Shown here piece after piece: positions 40,202 to 49,261 of a stretch of 64,000 nucleotides of DNA; within the stretch, counting starts at the first letter, position 1; every line of letters starts with the position of its first letter. The stretch covers positions 806,001 to 870,000 of the forward strand of contig NZ_CP014163.1 in the NCBI RefSeq assembly GCF_001543245.1, in the 5' to 3' direction. The notes beneath the pieces were generated by a model. That model worked only from the letters and a program-made list of their open reading frames with translations, had not been told where the DNA came from and did no database searches. The position numbers were made by a program, and so were the translations under genes. The DNA comes from Aerococcus urinaehominis. GTDB lineage: Bacteria > Bacillota > Bacilli > Lactobacillales > Aerococcaceae.

Positions 40202-40933
40202 CTATAGTACTTTTTCTAAGAAAGATTTAGTCCGCTCATGTTGGGGCTGGCTAAAAATTTGCTCAGGGTCTCCTTCCTCGACAATATAGCCACCATCCAT
40301 AAAGATTACCCGATCAGCAACCTCTCGAGCAAATCCCATCTCATGAGTGACTACCACCATGGTCATGCCATCGTTAGCTAGCTGTTGCATAACAGCCAAA
40401 ACATCGCCGACCATTTCTGGGTCTAGGGCTGAGGTTGGTTCATCAAAAAGCAGAATATCAGGGTTCATAGCTAGCGCACGCGCAATAGCCACCCGCTGTT
40501 TTTGGCCACCTGATAAGGAATTAGGGTAAACATCCGCTTTATCAGCCAAACCTACCCGATCTAAAAGAGATTTAGCGGTTTGTTCAGCAGTCGCTTTATC
40601 TTGCTTATTTAACTCCACCGGCGCTAGTGTTATATTTTCCAGCACTGTTAGATGTGGAAAGAGATTAAAATGTTGGAAAACCATGCCGACATTTTCCCGT
40701 GCTTTATTGATATCCACATTTTTATCAGTTAACTCATTCCCGTTAACAACTACTGAACCTGAATCAATCTCCTCTAACCGGTTAAGGCACCGAAGTAAGG
40801 TCGATTTGCCTGATCCAGATGGGCCAATAATACATAGCACCTCTCCCGGTTGCACTTGCAAGTCAATTTTCTTCAATACTTCATTATCGCCAAAACTTTT
40901 CTTTAGGTCTACTACTTCAATCGCTGCCATCAT
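40202..40933 (-). CDS. Polar amino acid ABC transporter ATP-binding protein
   Basis: ATPase of the GlnQ/ArtP/HisP family, about 243 aa. Walker [11 protein letters not shown]-loop [17 protein letters not shown], signature [15 protein letters not shown] and Walker [16 protein letters not shown] are all intact. Start ATG 40933 (or 40930) lies 6-9 bases after AAAGGA. No permease or binding-protein gene is adjacent. An upstream T-box leader predicts induction when a tRNA is uncharged, probably arginine, so it may power an arginine importer encoded elsewhere. Confidence 0.93.
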   Translation of the reverse strand: MMAAIEVVDLKKSFGDNEVLKKIDLQVQPGEVLCIIGPSGSGKSTLLRCLNRLEEIDSGSVVVNGNELTDKNVDINKARENVGMVFQHFNLFPHLTVLENITLAPVELNKQDKATAEQTAKSLLDRVGLADKADVYPNSLSGGQKQRVAIARALAMNPDILLFDEPTSALDPEMVGDVLAVMQQLANDGMTMVVVTHEMGFAREVADRVIFMDGGYIVEEGDPEQIFSQPQHERTKSFLEKVL

Positions 40934-40949
40934 TATCATTCCTTTCAAA

Positions 40950-41178
40950 ATAAAAAACGCCTCTCTGTTCTATTGAACAAAGAGACGTATAATCGCGGTA
41001 CCACTCTAGTTAACTGGCTGGGCCAGTTCCCTCATATCGTTAACGCTCGTTGGCGGGAATAACTTCCATCTCATAAGTGCGGTTCATCTAACGCTATTTG
41101 ATAGGCTTGCACCTAATCCTATCTCGCTTGAAAATATTGCTAGACTACTCTCTTAATCTAAGATATTAGTTTTATTCA
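40950..41178 (-). ncRNA. T-box leader, probably arginine-specific
   Basis: Minus-strand leader of about 225 bases. The 14-base T-box AGAGTGGTACCGCG is at 41007-40994. Stem I carries AGCGAG and GGTGCAAGCC, and the specifier region reads GAAC-CGC-ACTTATGAG. By the usual layout the codon is CGC (Arg); shifts by one base would give CCG, GCA or CAC. It controls the terminator before the amino-acid ABC ATPase. Confidence 0.88.
40957..40988 (-). terminator. T-box regulated terminator
   Basis: On the minus strand ACGTCTCTTTGTTC pairs with GAACAGAGAGGCGT, followed by TTTTTTA, just before the ABC gene. The T-box antiterminator upstream would compete with it. Confidence 0.9.
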
Positions 41179-41182
41179 CTTT

Positions 41183-41211
41183 ATCATAATCGTTTTTTTA
41201 TAAAAATGCAA
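41183..41211 (-). promoter_or_regulatory. Promoter of the T-box transcript
   Basis: On the minus strand, -35 TTGCAT (41211-41206), 17-base AT-rich spacer and -10 TATGAT (41188-41183). It starts right after the sirtuin stop codon (41219). Confidence 0.78.
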
Positions 41212-41218
41212 GCCTATT

Positions 41219-41944
41219 TTAAAGCTGGCTAAATACATTTTCGATGCTGTCTTCAAAGACCAACAGGCCCGGCCGGTCTAAAGATAAAGGCGACTTGTTA
41301 ACCACGACCAAATGATCCCCTTGAAAATAGTTCAAAAAGCCGGCTGCTGGGTAAACCTGTAGAGATGTCCCGAGCACAACTAAAAGGTCAGCCTGGCTAA
41401 TTGCGGCCACCGCCCCCTTAACTGTCTGTTCGGGTAAGTTTTCCTGGTAGAGTACAATATTCGGGCGAACAATACCACCATCACTCGGGCAACGGGGCAC
41501 GCCCTCTTGGTCTTTTTCTAACTGGTCAAGTCGGTAGTGGCGACCGCAAGTTAAGCAGTAATTATCTAAAACTGTACCATGGAGCTCAAAAACATGATGT
41601 GACCCCGCTTGTTGGTGAAGCCCATCAATATTCTGAGTCACTACACTAATTTGTTTACCCTGGTCTTCTAAATCAGCAATAAAACGATGGCCCAGATTAG
41701 GCTGGGCCTCCGGATAAACAAGCTTGTCAAAATGATAGGTAAAATAGGCCTGAGGATAGCGGCTAAAAAAATCATGAGAAACGATTTCTTCAGGTCGGTA
41801 GCTCCCCCCCAACTGCTCCATAAATAAACCACCGGCCGAACGAAAGTCCGGAATACCAGAAGCTGTTGACATACCAGCGCCGGTAAAGAATACTATCTGA
41901 TCAGCTTGATCAATATATTGGCTGAAACACTTAATCTTGTCCAT
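41219..41944 (-). CDS. NAD-dependent protein deacylase, sirtuin family
   Basis: SIR2-type deacylase, 241 aa, removing acyl groups from lysines with NAD. The NAD loop GAGMSTASGIPDFRS (22-36), TQNIDGLHQQAGS and the catalytic H122 (ELHG) are present. The zinc loop has C130, C133 and C152, but the fourth ligand position is aspartate (CPSD, D155) rather than cysteine. It is divergent from ldh, suggesting a link to central metabolism only by position. Confidence 0.92.
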   Translation of the reverse strand: MDKIKCFSQYIDQADQIVFFTGAGMSTASGIPDFRSAGGLFMEQLGGSYRPEEIVSHDFFSRYPQAYFTYHFDKLVYPEAQPNLGHRFIADLEDQGKQISVVTQNIDGLHQQAGSHHVFELHGTVLDNYCLTCGRHYRLDQLEKDQEGVPRCPSDGGIVRPNIVLYQENLPEQTVKGAVAAISQADLLVVLGTSLQVYPAAGFLNYFQGDHLVVVNKSPLSLDRPGLLVFEDSIENVFSQL

Positions 41945-42024
41945 GACTGCCCACTCCTTTTGGGCTTATCATAACATAAAGATATAGTTTTTTTGTCTTA
42001 TCTCTCTAACTAGTATCTGACTTG

Positions 42025-42033
42025 TGCTATAAT
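42025..42033 (+). promoter_or_regulatory. ldh promoter (extended -10)
   Basis: TGCTATAAT gives a consensus extended -10 about 40 bases before the ldh start. The -35 region (TCTAAC) is poor. No clear cre or Rex site was identified. Confidence 0.6.
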
Positions 42034-42073
42034 AAGCATGTATGAATAAATCCAGGAAGAAAGAGAGATTTCT

Positions 42074-43039
42074 ATGTCTAAAAAACGCAAACAAAGAATT
42101 ATTTTAATTGGCGATGGTGCAGTCGGTTCAAGTTTTGCTTTTGCTTCAGTTCTAACTGGTGTTGGCCGTGAACTCGGCATTATCGACCTTAATGGTGACC
42201 GGGTTGACGGTGATGTACTTGACTTAATCGATGCTGGTGCATATGCCGCTCCTAAACGTATTTTCCATGCTGATTATGCTGATTGTGGTTCAGCTGACAT
42301 TGTTGTAATTACCGCGGGCGCAGCCCAAAAACCGGGTGAAACTAGATTGGACCTCGTGCATAAGAATACGCGTATCTTCAAGGGCATGATTGAACAAGTT
42401 GTTGCATCTGGCTTCCAGGGTATCTTCCTAATTGCCACTAATCCAGTCGATGTCTTATCATACTGGACTTGGAAATTCTCTGGCTTCCCACCTGAAAAAA
42501 TTATCGGCTCAGGGACTGCCTTAGACTCAGCCCGTTTCCGTCAAGAAATTGCGCAAATCTTAGATATTGACTCTCGTAATGTTCACGGCTATATCCTTGG
42601 TGAACACGGAGATACTGAATTCCCGGTTTGGTCCCAAGCAAATGTTGGTGGTATGGATATTTACCAATGGGTGCGTCGCCACAAACATATTGACCAACAA
42701 GAGCTGGTTGAACGTTTCTACAAAGTCCGCGATAAGGCCTACGAAATCATTGACTTAAAAGGAGCAACCTACTACGGCGTTGCCGCGGCTCTAGCACGTA
42801 TCTGCCGGGCCATTCTTAATGATGAAAATGCTGTGTTGCCAGTCTCTATCCTAATGGATGGTCATTTTGGTTTAGATGATGTCTTCATCTCAGCGCCAGC
42901 GGTTGTTGGTAGCGAAGGAGTTCGTGAAGTAGTTGAAATCAACCTCAACGACCAAGAATTACAAAAAATGCAATCGTCAGCCCAGGTGCTAAAAGAAACC
43001 ATCCAAGCAGCGCGCGAGAAATTAGAAGAAGATGCTTAA
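42074..43039 (+). CDS. ldh: L-lactate dehydrogenase
   Basis: Reduces pyruvate to L-lactate and regenerates NAD in fermentation; 321 aa, tetrameric family. The NAD site is GDGAVGSS (13-20) with D38; the substrate loop AAQKPGETRLDLV carries the conserved arginine; the catalytic H178 lies in LGEHGDTEFPVW. It is a single-gene plus-strand unit with a terminator, divergent from the sirtuin. It supports a lactic-acid-type fermentative lifestyle. Confidence 0.97.
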   Translation: MSKKRKQRIILIGDGAVGSSFAFASVLTGVGRELGIIDLNGDRVDGDVLDLIDAGAYAAPKRIFHADYADCGSADIVVITAGAAQKPGETRLDLVHKNTRIFKGMIEQVVASGFQGIFLIATNPVDVLSYWTWKFSGFPPEKIIGSGTALDSARFRQEIAQILDIDSRNVHGYILGEHGDTEFPVWSQANVGGMDIYQWVRRHKHIDQQELVERFYKVRDKAYEIIDLKGATYYGVAAALARICRAILNDENAVLPVSILMDGHFGLDDVFISAPAVVGSEGVREVVEINLNDQELQKMQSSAQVLKETIQAAREKLEEDA

Positions 43040-43046
43040 ATTAAAA

Positions 43047-43078
43047 AAGTCTGTCCTAAAAAGGACAGGCTTTTTATT
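43047..43078 (+). terminator. Terminator of ldh
   Basis: GTCTGTCCT pairs with AGGACAGGC around AAAA and is followed by TTTTTATTTT. It may act in both directions for the convergent AEC gene. Confidence 0.9.
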
Positions 43079-43083
43079 TTGGC

Positions 43084-44025
43084 TTAAAAATAGCCCCATG
43101 TTTTTAATAAGAAAATCCAAGCGACTAGGGTAAACATAGACAAGACAGTGGTAAAGACAACAATTTGATTAGCCAGATCGCCATCCCCACCAGCTGCTTC
43201 CGCTTGAGCAAAGGAAGACACTGCTGTTGGACCCGCTGTGGCAATTAAAATAGCTACAATCGATGCACCACGAAAGCCGAGCACATAGCCCCCGATCAAG
43301 AATGCAATTGCCGGATTAATCACCAGCTTAGTAGCTACCGTTCCTATAAGTGGCCAGCCAGCTTCCTTGAGTTTAGAAAAATTGAAGGTGCCCCCCATAA
43401 CTAGTAAGGCAAGGGGAGATACCATACGCGATAAATTATTCATTGCGGTCTCCATAAAAATCGGAAACTGGATATTTAAAATTTGAACCAAAATGCCCGC
43501 TAAGGTAAAGATGACCATGGGATTGGTTATAATATTCTTACCAATCTGTTTTAAAGATAGTTTAGCATCTGAGTAAATAGACAAGGCGACCACCGATAAA
43601 ATGTTATTTAAGGGGACAATGGTTGCTAAAACTATCGATACCATCCCCATATTGTCTTCACCTAATAGAGAGATGCCTAAGGGGAGGCCAAATAAAATAG
43701 CATTCGACCGAATCGCACCTTGAACAATAACACCTCGCTTACGATTGTCTTTTTCCAATAATGGTACGATAATAGCTGACACAATAAAGATACCTACTGC
43801 ATACAAAAGCACATAGATGAGCGTATCAGGATCAAAGTCTTCGGCAATATTAGTATTATAAACATTAGCGAATAAATTGATTGGTAAAAGAATACCGAAA
43901 AGGGCGCGATTAAATTGGCTAAAGGCCTCCTGGCTCACCAGCTTTGATCGCGAGAAAAATTGACCCAAGACCATGTATAGCACCATGGGCATGACCGCAT
44001 TAAAACCAATTAAAAAATTAGTCAC
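43084..44025 (-). CDS. AEC-family transporter
   Basis: Membrane protein of the auxin-efflux-carrier/malate permease family, about 313 aa with ten predicted helices (two five-helix repeats, for example FNAVMPMVLYMVLGQFF and LIGTVATKLVINPAIAFLIG). Substrates in lactic bacteria are often malate or other organic acids; here it is not known. The start is uncertain: GTG 44025 or TTG 44028 lies 5-8 bases after AAAGGAG, while the longer reading from 44043 contains that site. It is convergent with ldh. Confidence 0.85.
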   Translation of the reverse strand: MTNFLIGFNAVMPMVLYMVLGQFFSRSKLVSQEAFSQFNRALFGILLPINLFANVYNTNIAEDFDPDTLIYVLLYAVGIFIVSAIIVPLLEKDNRKRGVIVQGAIRSNAILFGLPLGISLLGEDNMGMVSIVLATIVPLNNILSVVALSIYSDAKLSLKQIGKNIITNPMVIFTLAGILVQILNIQFPIFMETAMNNLSRMVSPLALLVMGGTFNFSKLKEAGWPLIGTVATKLVINPAIAFLIGGYVLGFRGASIVAILIATAGPTAVSSFAQAEAAGGDGDLANQIVVFTTVLSMFTLVAWIFLLKTWGYF

Positions 44026-44045
44026 CAATAAGACTCCTTTCAAAC

Positions 44046-44083
44046 ATAAAAGGACGCCAGACTATAAGTCTACTGGCGCCCCA
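44046..44083 (-). terminator. Hairpin terminator after prs
   Basis: On the minus strand GGCGCCAG...GACT pairs with AGTC...TGGCGTCC, with a two-base bulge, followed by TTTTATGTTTG. The AEC ribosome site starts only a few bases later, so some read-through may feed that gene. Confidence 0.7.
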
Positions 44084-44096
44084 AGTATGGATTATC

Positions 44097-45101
44097 TTAA
44101 TCTAAATCGAGTGATTGTTGTAATCCTTTAAATTTATCTTTAAAGAGAGGACTCACTGAACGATTTTCATAAATACGGATAATCGCTTCAGCAATTAGTT
44201 CTGCCACAGTAATTTGCTTAATTTTATCAATTCGTTTTTCATCTGCTAACTCGATAGAATCGGTTACCACCACTTCAGATAACACAGAGTCATCCAAACG
44301 GTCAATGGCTGGACCAGACAGGACTGGGTGTGTACAGCAAGCCACCACAGACTTAGCACCAGCATCAGCTAAAGCTTGAGCAGCTAGGGTAATGGTACCA
44401 GCTGTATCAATCATATCATCGATAATAATGGCATGCCGACCTTCGATATCACCGATAATATTCATAACTTCAGCTACGTTAGCTTTCGGACGGCGCTTAT
44501 CGATAATGGCAATTGGTGCTTTCAGGAATTCTGCCAACTTACGAGCCCGGGTCACCCCACCATGGTCAGGGGAAACAACGACAATTTCTTCAGGATCTAA
44601 TTTCTTGGTCTCTAAGAAATAGTTAGCCAGTAATGGCGCCCCCATTAAGTGGTCAACCGGGATATCAAAGAAGCCTTGGATTTGAGCCGCATGTAAATCA
44701 AGGGTTAACACACGGGATGCACCGGCCATTTCTAGCATGTTAGCAACCAATTTAGAAGTGATTGGTTCTCTCGGCTTAGCCTTACGGTCTTGGCGGGCAT
44801 AACCAAAGTAAGGAATAACCACATTAATCGAATTGGCTGAAGCCCGACGACAGGCATCAATCATAATAAGCAATTCCAGTAGATTATCCGAAACAGGATA
44901 AGAAGTGGATTGGATGATATAAACATCGTCACCACGGATAGATTCTTCGATATTGATTTTAATCTCGCCGTCACTAAATTGTGTGACATCTAGCTGACCT
45001 AGCTCAACCCCAATAAAGTCAGCAATCTTTTGGGCCAAGGGCCGGTTCGAGTTTAAAGCAAACAGCTTGAAAGAAGCTTCATCGTTATGTTGTCCAGACA
45101 T
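44097..45101 (-). CDS. prs: Ribose-phosphate pyrophosphokinase
   Basis: Makes PRPP from ribose 5-phosphate and ATP; 334 aa. It shows [20 protein letters not shown], the catalytic-flap [13 protein letters not shown] and the PRPP loop [19 protein letters not shown]. It follows glmU by 78 bp as in Bacillus gcaD-prs. PRPP supplies purine, pyrimidine, histidine and tryptophan synthesis and the hpt salvage reaction encoded nearby. Confidence 0.98.
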   Translation of the reverse strand: MSGQHNDEASFKLFALNSNRPLAQKIADFIGVELGQLDVTQFSDGEIKINIEESIRGDDVYIIQSTSYPVSDNLLELLIMIDACRRASANSINVVIPYFGYARQDRKAKPREPITSKLVANMLEMAGASRVLTLDLHAAQIQGFFDIPVDHLMGAPLLANYFLETKKLDPEEIVVVSPDHGGVTRARKLAEFLKAPIAIIDKRRPKANVAEVMNIIGDIEGRHAIIIDDMIDTAGTITLAAQALADAGAKSVVACCTHPVLSGPAIDRLDDSVLSEVVVTDSIELADEKRIDKIKQITVAELIAEAIIRIYENRSVSPLFKDKFKGLQQSLDLD

Positions 45102-45179
45102 AATTTTTTAGTCCCCCTAATTTGAATCTTTCATATGTTACAACACCACTATCATATCAGCAATTGACAAAAAAAAGCA

Positions 45180-46556
45180 TTACTTTTTAGAAATAGGCAA
45201 TTTTTTTCGATAATTTTCTTTATTTTCTTGACGTTGCCGAGCAATACCCATAGCATCTTCCGGAATATCCTTAGAAATAGTAGAACCGGCAGCGATAAAG
45301 GCCCGGTCACCAACCTTAACAGGAGAAATAATCGTCACATCAGAACCAATAAAGACATCATCACCAACATAAGACTTATGCTTGTTGACCCCATCGTAGT
45401 TAGCAAAGATCACACCACAAGCAACATTAACATGTTTGCCAATCTCCGCATCACCAATATAAGTCAGGTGACCAGCCTTAGAGCCTTCACCAATAATCGC
45501 ATTCTTGACCTCAACATAATTGCCGATATGGACCCCTGCTCTCAGATCAGCACCGGGACGGAGGTGGGCGTTAGGGCCAATGGTAACATCATCAGCTACC
45601 TTAGCAGATTCAATATCGGACGACGAAATCTCAACCCGATTACCAATCGTAGAATCCGTAATGATTGTTCGACTATCAATATGGCAATCTTCACCAATGA
45701 TGGTCTTACCTCTCAGTTGGACATTAGGCTCAATCACTGTATCAGCACCAATCTCAACACCTGCTTCAATAAATACAGACGCTGGATCTACAATAGTTAC
45801 CCCGTTACGCATGTGGAAGTCATTATTTCGGCGGTAGTAAACCTGGTTAGCCTCCGCTAAGGCTACCCGATCATTTACCCCCATCGCTTCTGCTAAATCA
45901 GGCATCTGATAGGCAGCTACTTTGTCTCCCTGGTCTTGCAAGATACCAATTACATCAGGCAGATAGTATTCACCCTGGGCATTGTCATTACCTACTTGAC
46001 CTAGGGCTTGGAAAAGAGCCTGGTTGTCAAATACATAAGTAGCTGTGTTAACTTCCTGAACAGCTTGCTCTGCTTCATTGGCATCTTTTTGTTCAACCAC
46101 TTTAAGAACCGATCCATCACTAGAGCGAATCACGCGTCCATAACCAAAAGGATTATCTGCATGGGCAGTCAGCAAAGTTGCCTTAGCGCCCTCTTTTTGG
46201 TGCAGATCGACTAAGTCTTTAAGGGTCTGGCTAGTAAACAATGGGGTATCACCACTGATTACCAACGTTGTGCCCTCCTTATCACCTAAAAGTTCCTCAG
46301 CCTGTAAGACCGCATGACCAGTCCCTAGTTGCTCAGCCTGCAAGCAATAAGCTGACCGGTCGCCTAAAGCTGCCTTAACCTGGTCAGCACCGTGGCCGAC
46401 AATTGTAATGATTTCATCAAAACCAGCTGCTGAAACCGCAGCTAAGACATGGTCTACCATTGGCTTGCCAGCAACTGGGTGGAGGACCTTGTATAGTTTT
46501 GACTTCATCCGTGTCCCCTTACCAGCAGCTAGAATAATGGCATAGCTTTTTCCCAT
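45180..46556 (-). CDS. glmU: Bifunctional GlmU
   Basis: Makes UDP-GlcNAc, the first wall precursor, in two steps; 458 aa. The N-terminal uridyltransferase (1-230) has LAAGKGTRMKSKLYKVLHPV and the C-terminal acetyltransferase (from about 250) is a left-handed beta-helix with hexapeptide repeats (IGADTVIEPNV, VTIGPNAHLRPGADL). The start is the ATG at 46556, eight bases after AGGGAG; the GTG at 46565 overlaps that site. It pairs with prs. Confidence 0.97.
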   Translation of the reverse strand: MGKSYAIILAAGKGTRMKSKLYKVLHPVAGKPMVDHVLAAVSAAGFDEIITIVGHGADQVKAALGDRSAYCLQAEQLGTGHAVLQAEELLGDKEGTTLVISGDTPLFTSQTLKDLVDLHQKEGAKATLLTAHADNPFGYGRVIRSSDGSVLKVVEQKDANEAEQAVQEVNTATYVFDNQALFQALGQVGNDNAQGEYYLPDVIGILQDQGDKVAAYQMPDLAEAMGVNDRVALAEANQVYYRRNNDFHMRNGVTIVDPASVFIEAGVEIGADTVIEPNVQLRGKTIIGEDCHIDSRTIITDSTIGNRVEISSSDIESAKVADDVTIGPNAHLRPGADLRAGVHIGNYVEVKNAIIGEGSKAGHLTYIGDAEIGKHVNVACGVIFANYDGVNKHKSYVGDDVFIGSDVTIISPVKVGDRAFIAAGSTISKDIPEDAMGIARQRQENKENYRKKLPISKK

Positions 46557-46623
46557 GGTTTTCACTCCCTAAAGTTATAAGATTTAATACTCCCTTTTAT
46601 TCTAACAAAAGAGCAAACTAATA

Positions 46624-47922
46624 TCATTGTTTTTTATGCGCTTGCCGCCGTCCCTTATTTTTTTGTTGACGGTGACGATTCTTTTTGCGTCCTTTAGTTT
46701 TGTTCTGATCAGTGGGCCTTAAGTGGGGCTGCTTTTTACGAGCCTTACTAGATTGGCCTAATTTTTTCCCTGGCCGCTCCCTAGAAGCGTCACTAGCTAC
46801 AACAGACGAAGTGATATTATCTACCAACTGCCCACCCTGAACAAAACGCTGAACAAGCTTGATGTCGTCAGGTAAGATTTGCTTCAACTGTCGCAAACTA
46901 CGTTCATTGACTAACGAAAGGACTGTGCCTGGCTGGCCCGCCCGGCCCGTGCGTCCAGCCCGGTGAACATATTGGGCCTGGTCTTGGGCAGGATCATATT
47001 GGATAACATATGGCAACTTAGGAAAATCTAAGCCCCGAGCCGCCAGATCAGTTGTTAGCAAGTAAGTTAACCGCCCCTGGCGGAATTGACTAATAGCCTG
47101 CTGACGCTGACGGTCTGACATATCTCCAGTTAGCAGGGCATGACTAATCTGATGGTGGTCTAAACGTTGGCTAACTAGCTGAGACTCAGCTAAGGTAGCC
47201 ACAAATACCAAAGCTGACATATCTGTTAAATGAGCTAGGCGTCGCAGTAAATCAGAGCGTTTACGCACAGGGACTTCAATATAGGCATCCAAACGTTGAT
47301 TGGCAAAGGCCGTGCCGAGACTAGCAAAATCAAAACTTTGATAGTTAGGGCGCAGACTAGTCATAAGCTCCTGGCTACTAGCCTGTTTGGTTGCTTGCAC
47401 ACCAATAAGTTGCGTCTGACCTGGAACCTTTTTTAAAAGCGACAAGGTGTCAGCTTGGTGTTCTTCATCACACAGAACATCAAATTCATCCAGAACTACA
47501 GCTTTTAAATCGTGCAACTTTATTTTCTTGCGGTTAATTAGTTCCAATAGACGCCCCAGGCTAGCAATAATTATCTCAGGCTTTTTCTTCAAGCGGTCAA
47601 TTTGTCGCTGAATATTAGCACCGCCTAAAATACGTTGGCTAGTAATTTCCTGATTTACCTGCCAAGCCTGACAAGTATCAGCAATTTGGCTCACTAACTC
47701 TTTACTTGGAGCCACGATAAGGACCTGAGCTAGGTCACTCTTTTCAGTTTTTGCTAGTAGGGGTAAGAGATAGGCCAAAGTTTTTCCGGAGCCAGTTGGT
47801 GAGCTAGCTAAAATATCCTGACCCGCTGTAATCGCAGGATATAAGGCCTTTTGAACATCCGTAGCATCTGAGAAACCATTGGCTTGCCAAACGGATTGGA
47901 GGTTAGGGGGTAAATATTGCAA
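46624..47922 (-). CDS. Divergent DEAD-box RNA helicase
   Basis: ATP-dependent RNA helicase, 432 aa. Motif I is SSPTGSGKT (40-48); motif II reads DEFD (145-148) in place of DEAD; motif III reads QAT (176-178) instead of SAT; motif VI HRAGRTGRAG is normal. The last 65 residues are a very basic lysine/arginine/glutamine tail that should bind RNA. The start is TTG (47922), seven bases after GAGGA. It lies 11 bp after the phosphoesterase gene. It may act in ribosome assembly, as small DEAD-box proteins of Bacillus do. Confidence 0.88.
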   Translation of the reverse strand: MQYLPPNLQSVWQANGFSDATDVQKALYPAITAGQDILASSPTGSGKTLAYLLPLLAKTEKSDLAQVLIVAPSKELVSQIADTCQAWQVNQEITSQRILGGANIQRQIDRLKKKPEIIIASLGRLLELINRKKIKLHDLKAVVLDEFDVLCDEEHQADTLSLLKKVPGQTQLIGVQATKQASSQELMTSLRPNYQSFDFASLGTAFANQRLDAYIEVPVRKRSDLLRRLAHLTDMSALVFVATLAESQLVSQRLDHHQISHALLTGDMSDRQRQQAISQFRQGRLTYLLTTDLAARGLDFPKLPYVIQYDPAQDQAQYVHRAGRTGRAGQPGTVLSLVNERSLRQLKQILPDDIKLVQRFVQGGQLVDNITSSVVASDASRERPGKKLGQSSKARKKQPHLRPTDQNKTKGRKKNRHRQQKNKGRRQAHKKQ

Positions 47923-47933
47923 GTTATTTCCTC

Positions 47934-49106
47934 TTATCTAATAATTTTTTCTTCTTTTATCGTTATATATTGGTCAGCTACTGTATCCGTTACAGGATCT
48001 TGCGTCTTGCTATCTAAACGGTAGCCAGCTAGTGAGGGTTTTACTCGGTAGGGATCTTCGGCTAAAAAATCCTCAGCTACCGATTGGGTAGCTGGCGACT
48101 GGCCTAGACTATTTTGGTTTAAATCTGCTCGAGCCTGTAAAGTTTGGCTGGCTGTACGGTCAAAGTAATCATGAACTTGAGACGGTGACCAAGCCCCGGC
48201 CGCTTGGCTGGCCTGGTCAATTTGATCTTGTAAATGTTGGCTTAAGGCATGTTTAGCTGGCGTCAAGTCAACCACCACTAGCTCTGGCTGGTTATTGATT
48301 CTAACCGGGAAGGCTGAAGCGCCAATTCCTCTGGAAACCACTATCTGCTTTTGTGGTTGGCCAGGAATATGAAAGAGCCCAGCTGTATACTTAGGAAACT
48401 CACCTTGGCCAGGGGCAAATAGCCCGCCCAAACCAGGTAAACGAATTTGGCCACCATGTGCATGCCCAGTAAAAACGAGGTCCGGAGATTTGGCCATATC
48501 TTCGTGATAGCGTAAGAAGGCTTCGGGATGATGGGCCAATAACAATTTAGGCTGGCCAATTTGTTCAGGGCTAAGCTGGATGTAACGCAGGGCATCACCT
48601 TGTAAAAAGCGGCGGTTTGGCTTCTCTAACAAGCCCATAATAGTAATTGGGTCCCCAGCAAATTCTAAGCTTACAGCTTGATCATTGAGGAAGGTTACCC
48701 CTGCTGCTGATAAGACTGACTCCATCCGACGAGCAAGAGCAGAGCCTGCCTCATGATTACCATAAACCGCAAAAACTGGCGCCAAATCAACTAAAGCTTT
48801 AGCAAAATTAAAGAGTTCTTTTTCATCAAAAACTTGGTCTCCCTGGATAATATCACCAGTCATAAAAATTAAATCTGGCCGGGCCTGGGCTACTTGGTCA
48901 ATAATTTCTTGGCTAGCAACCCGTTGCTTTGGAAAGTGTAAATCAGATAACTGGGCTATCCGCAAACCATCTAATCCACCCGTAAAGTGAGGGTTTTCTA
49001 CAAAATAATGACTTGTTTTTATTTTAAAATTCTGTTGGTAGAGATAGGCTAGACCCGCCGCTAGAACTGCCCCCTTAAAGGCTAACTTTTTAAACTGCTT
49101 TGCCAT
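47934..49106 (-). CDS. Membrane-anchored metallophosphoesterase (YkuE-like)
   Basis: Calcineurin-like phosphoesterase, 390 aa. A short basic N-terminus and a hydrophobic stretch (about 8-23) suggest anchoring or Tat/Sec export. The metal motifs are AQLSDLHFP, TGDIIQGD, YGNHEAG and GHAHGGQIRLPGLGG. About 110 C-terminal residues past the domain are Q/D-rich and not typical. YkuE-like enzymes act on phosphodiester or lipid substrates; the substrate here is unknown. It shares an operon with the helicase. Confidence 0.85.
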   Translation of the reverse strand: MAKQFKKLAFKGAVLAAGLAYLYQQNFKIKTSHYFVENPHFTGGLDGLRIAQLSDLHFPKQRVASQEIIDQVAQARPDLIFMTGDIIQGDQVFDEKELFNFAKALVDLAPVFAVYGNHEAGSALARRMESVLSAAGVTFLNDQAVSLEFAGDPITIMGLLEKPNRRFLQGDALRYIQLSPEQIGQPKLLLAHHPEAFLRYHEDMAKSPDLVFTGHAHGGQIRLPGLGGLFAPGQGEFPKYTAGLFHIPGQPQKQIVVSRGIGASAFPVRINNQPELVVVDLTPAKHALSQHLQDQIDQASQAAGAWSPSQVHDYFDRTASQTLQARADLNQNSLGQSPATQSVAEDFLAEDPYRVKPSLAGYRLDSKTQDPVTDTVADQYITIKEEKIIR

Positions 49107-49218
49107 ATTAAACTCCTCCTTAAATTGTTATATTCCCCTCTATTCTACCATACCATGGCTTATATACGTGACTTAAGTCCCTTTCCCTAAACACGACAAG
49201 CCTTATGGTTTACTTTAT

Positions 49219-49228
49219 ATGCTATAAT
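49219..49228 (+). promoter_or_regulatory. uvrC promoter (extended -10)
   Basis: ATGCTATAAT provides an extended -10 about 34 bases before the uvrC start. The -35 is not recognisable. Confidence 0.55.
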
Positions 49229-49261
49229 TAAAAGGTTATAAATTTAGAAAGGAGCTGGCTT

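Noticed and set aside
45228-45860. 210-codon plus-strand ORF opposite glmU
   Set aside because: It is an antisense shadow of the hexapeptide repeats in glmU and has no convincing ribosome site or family.
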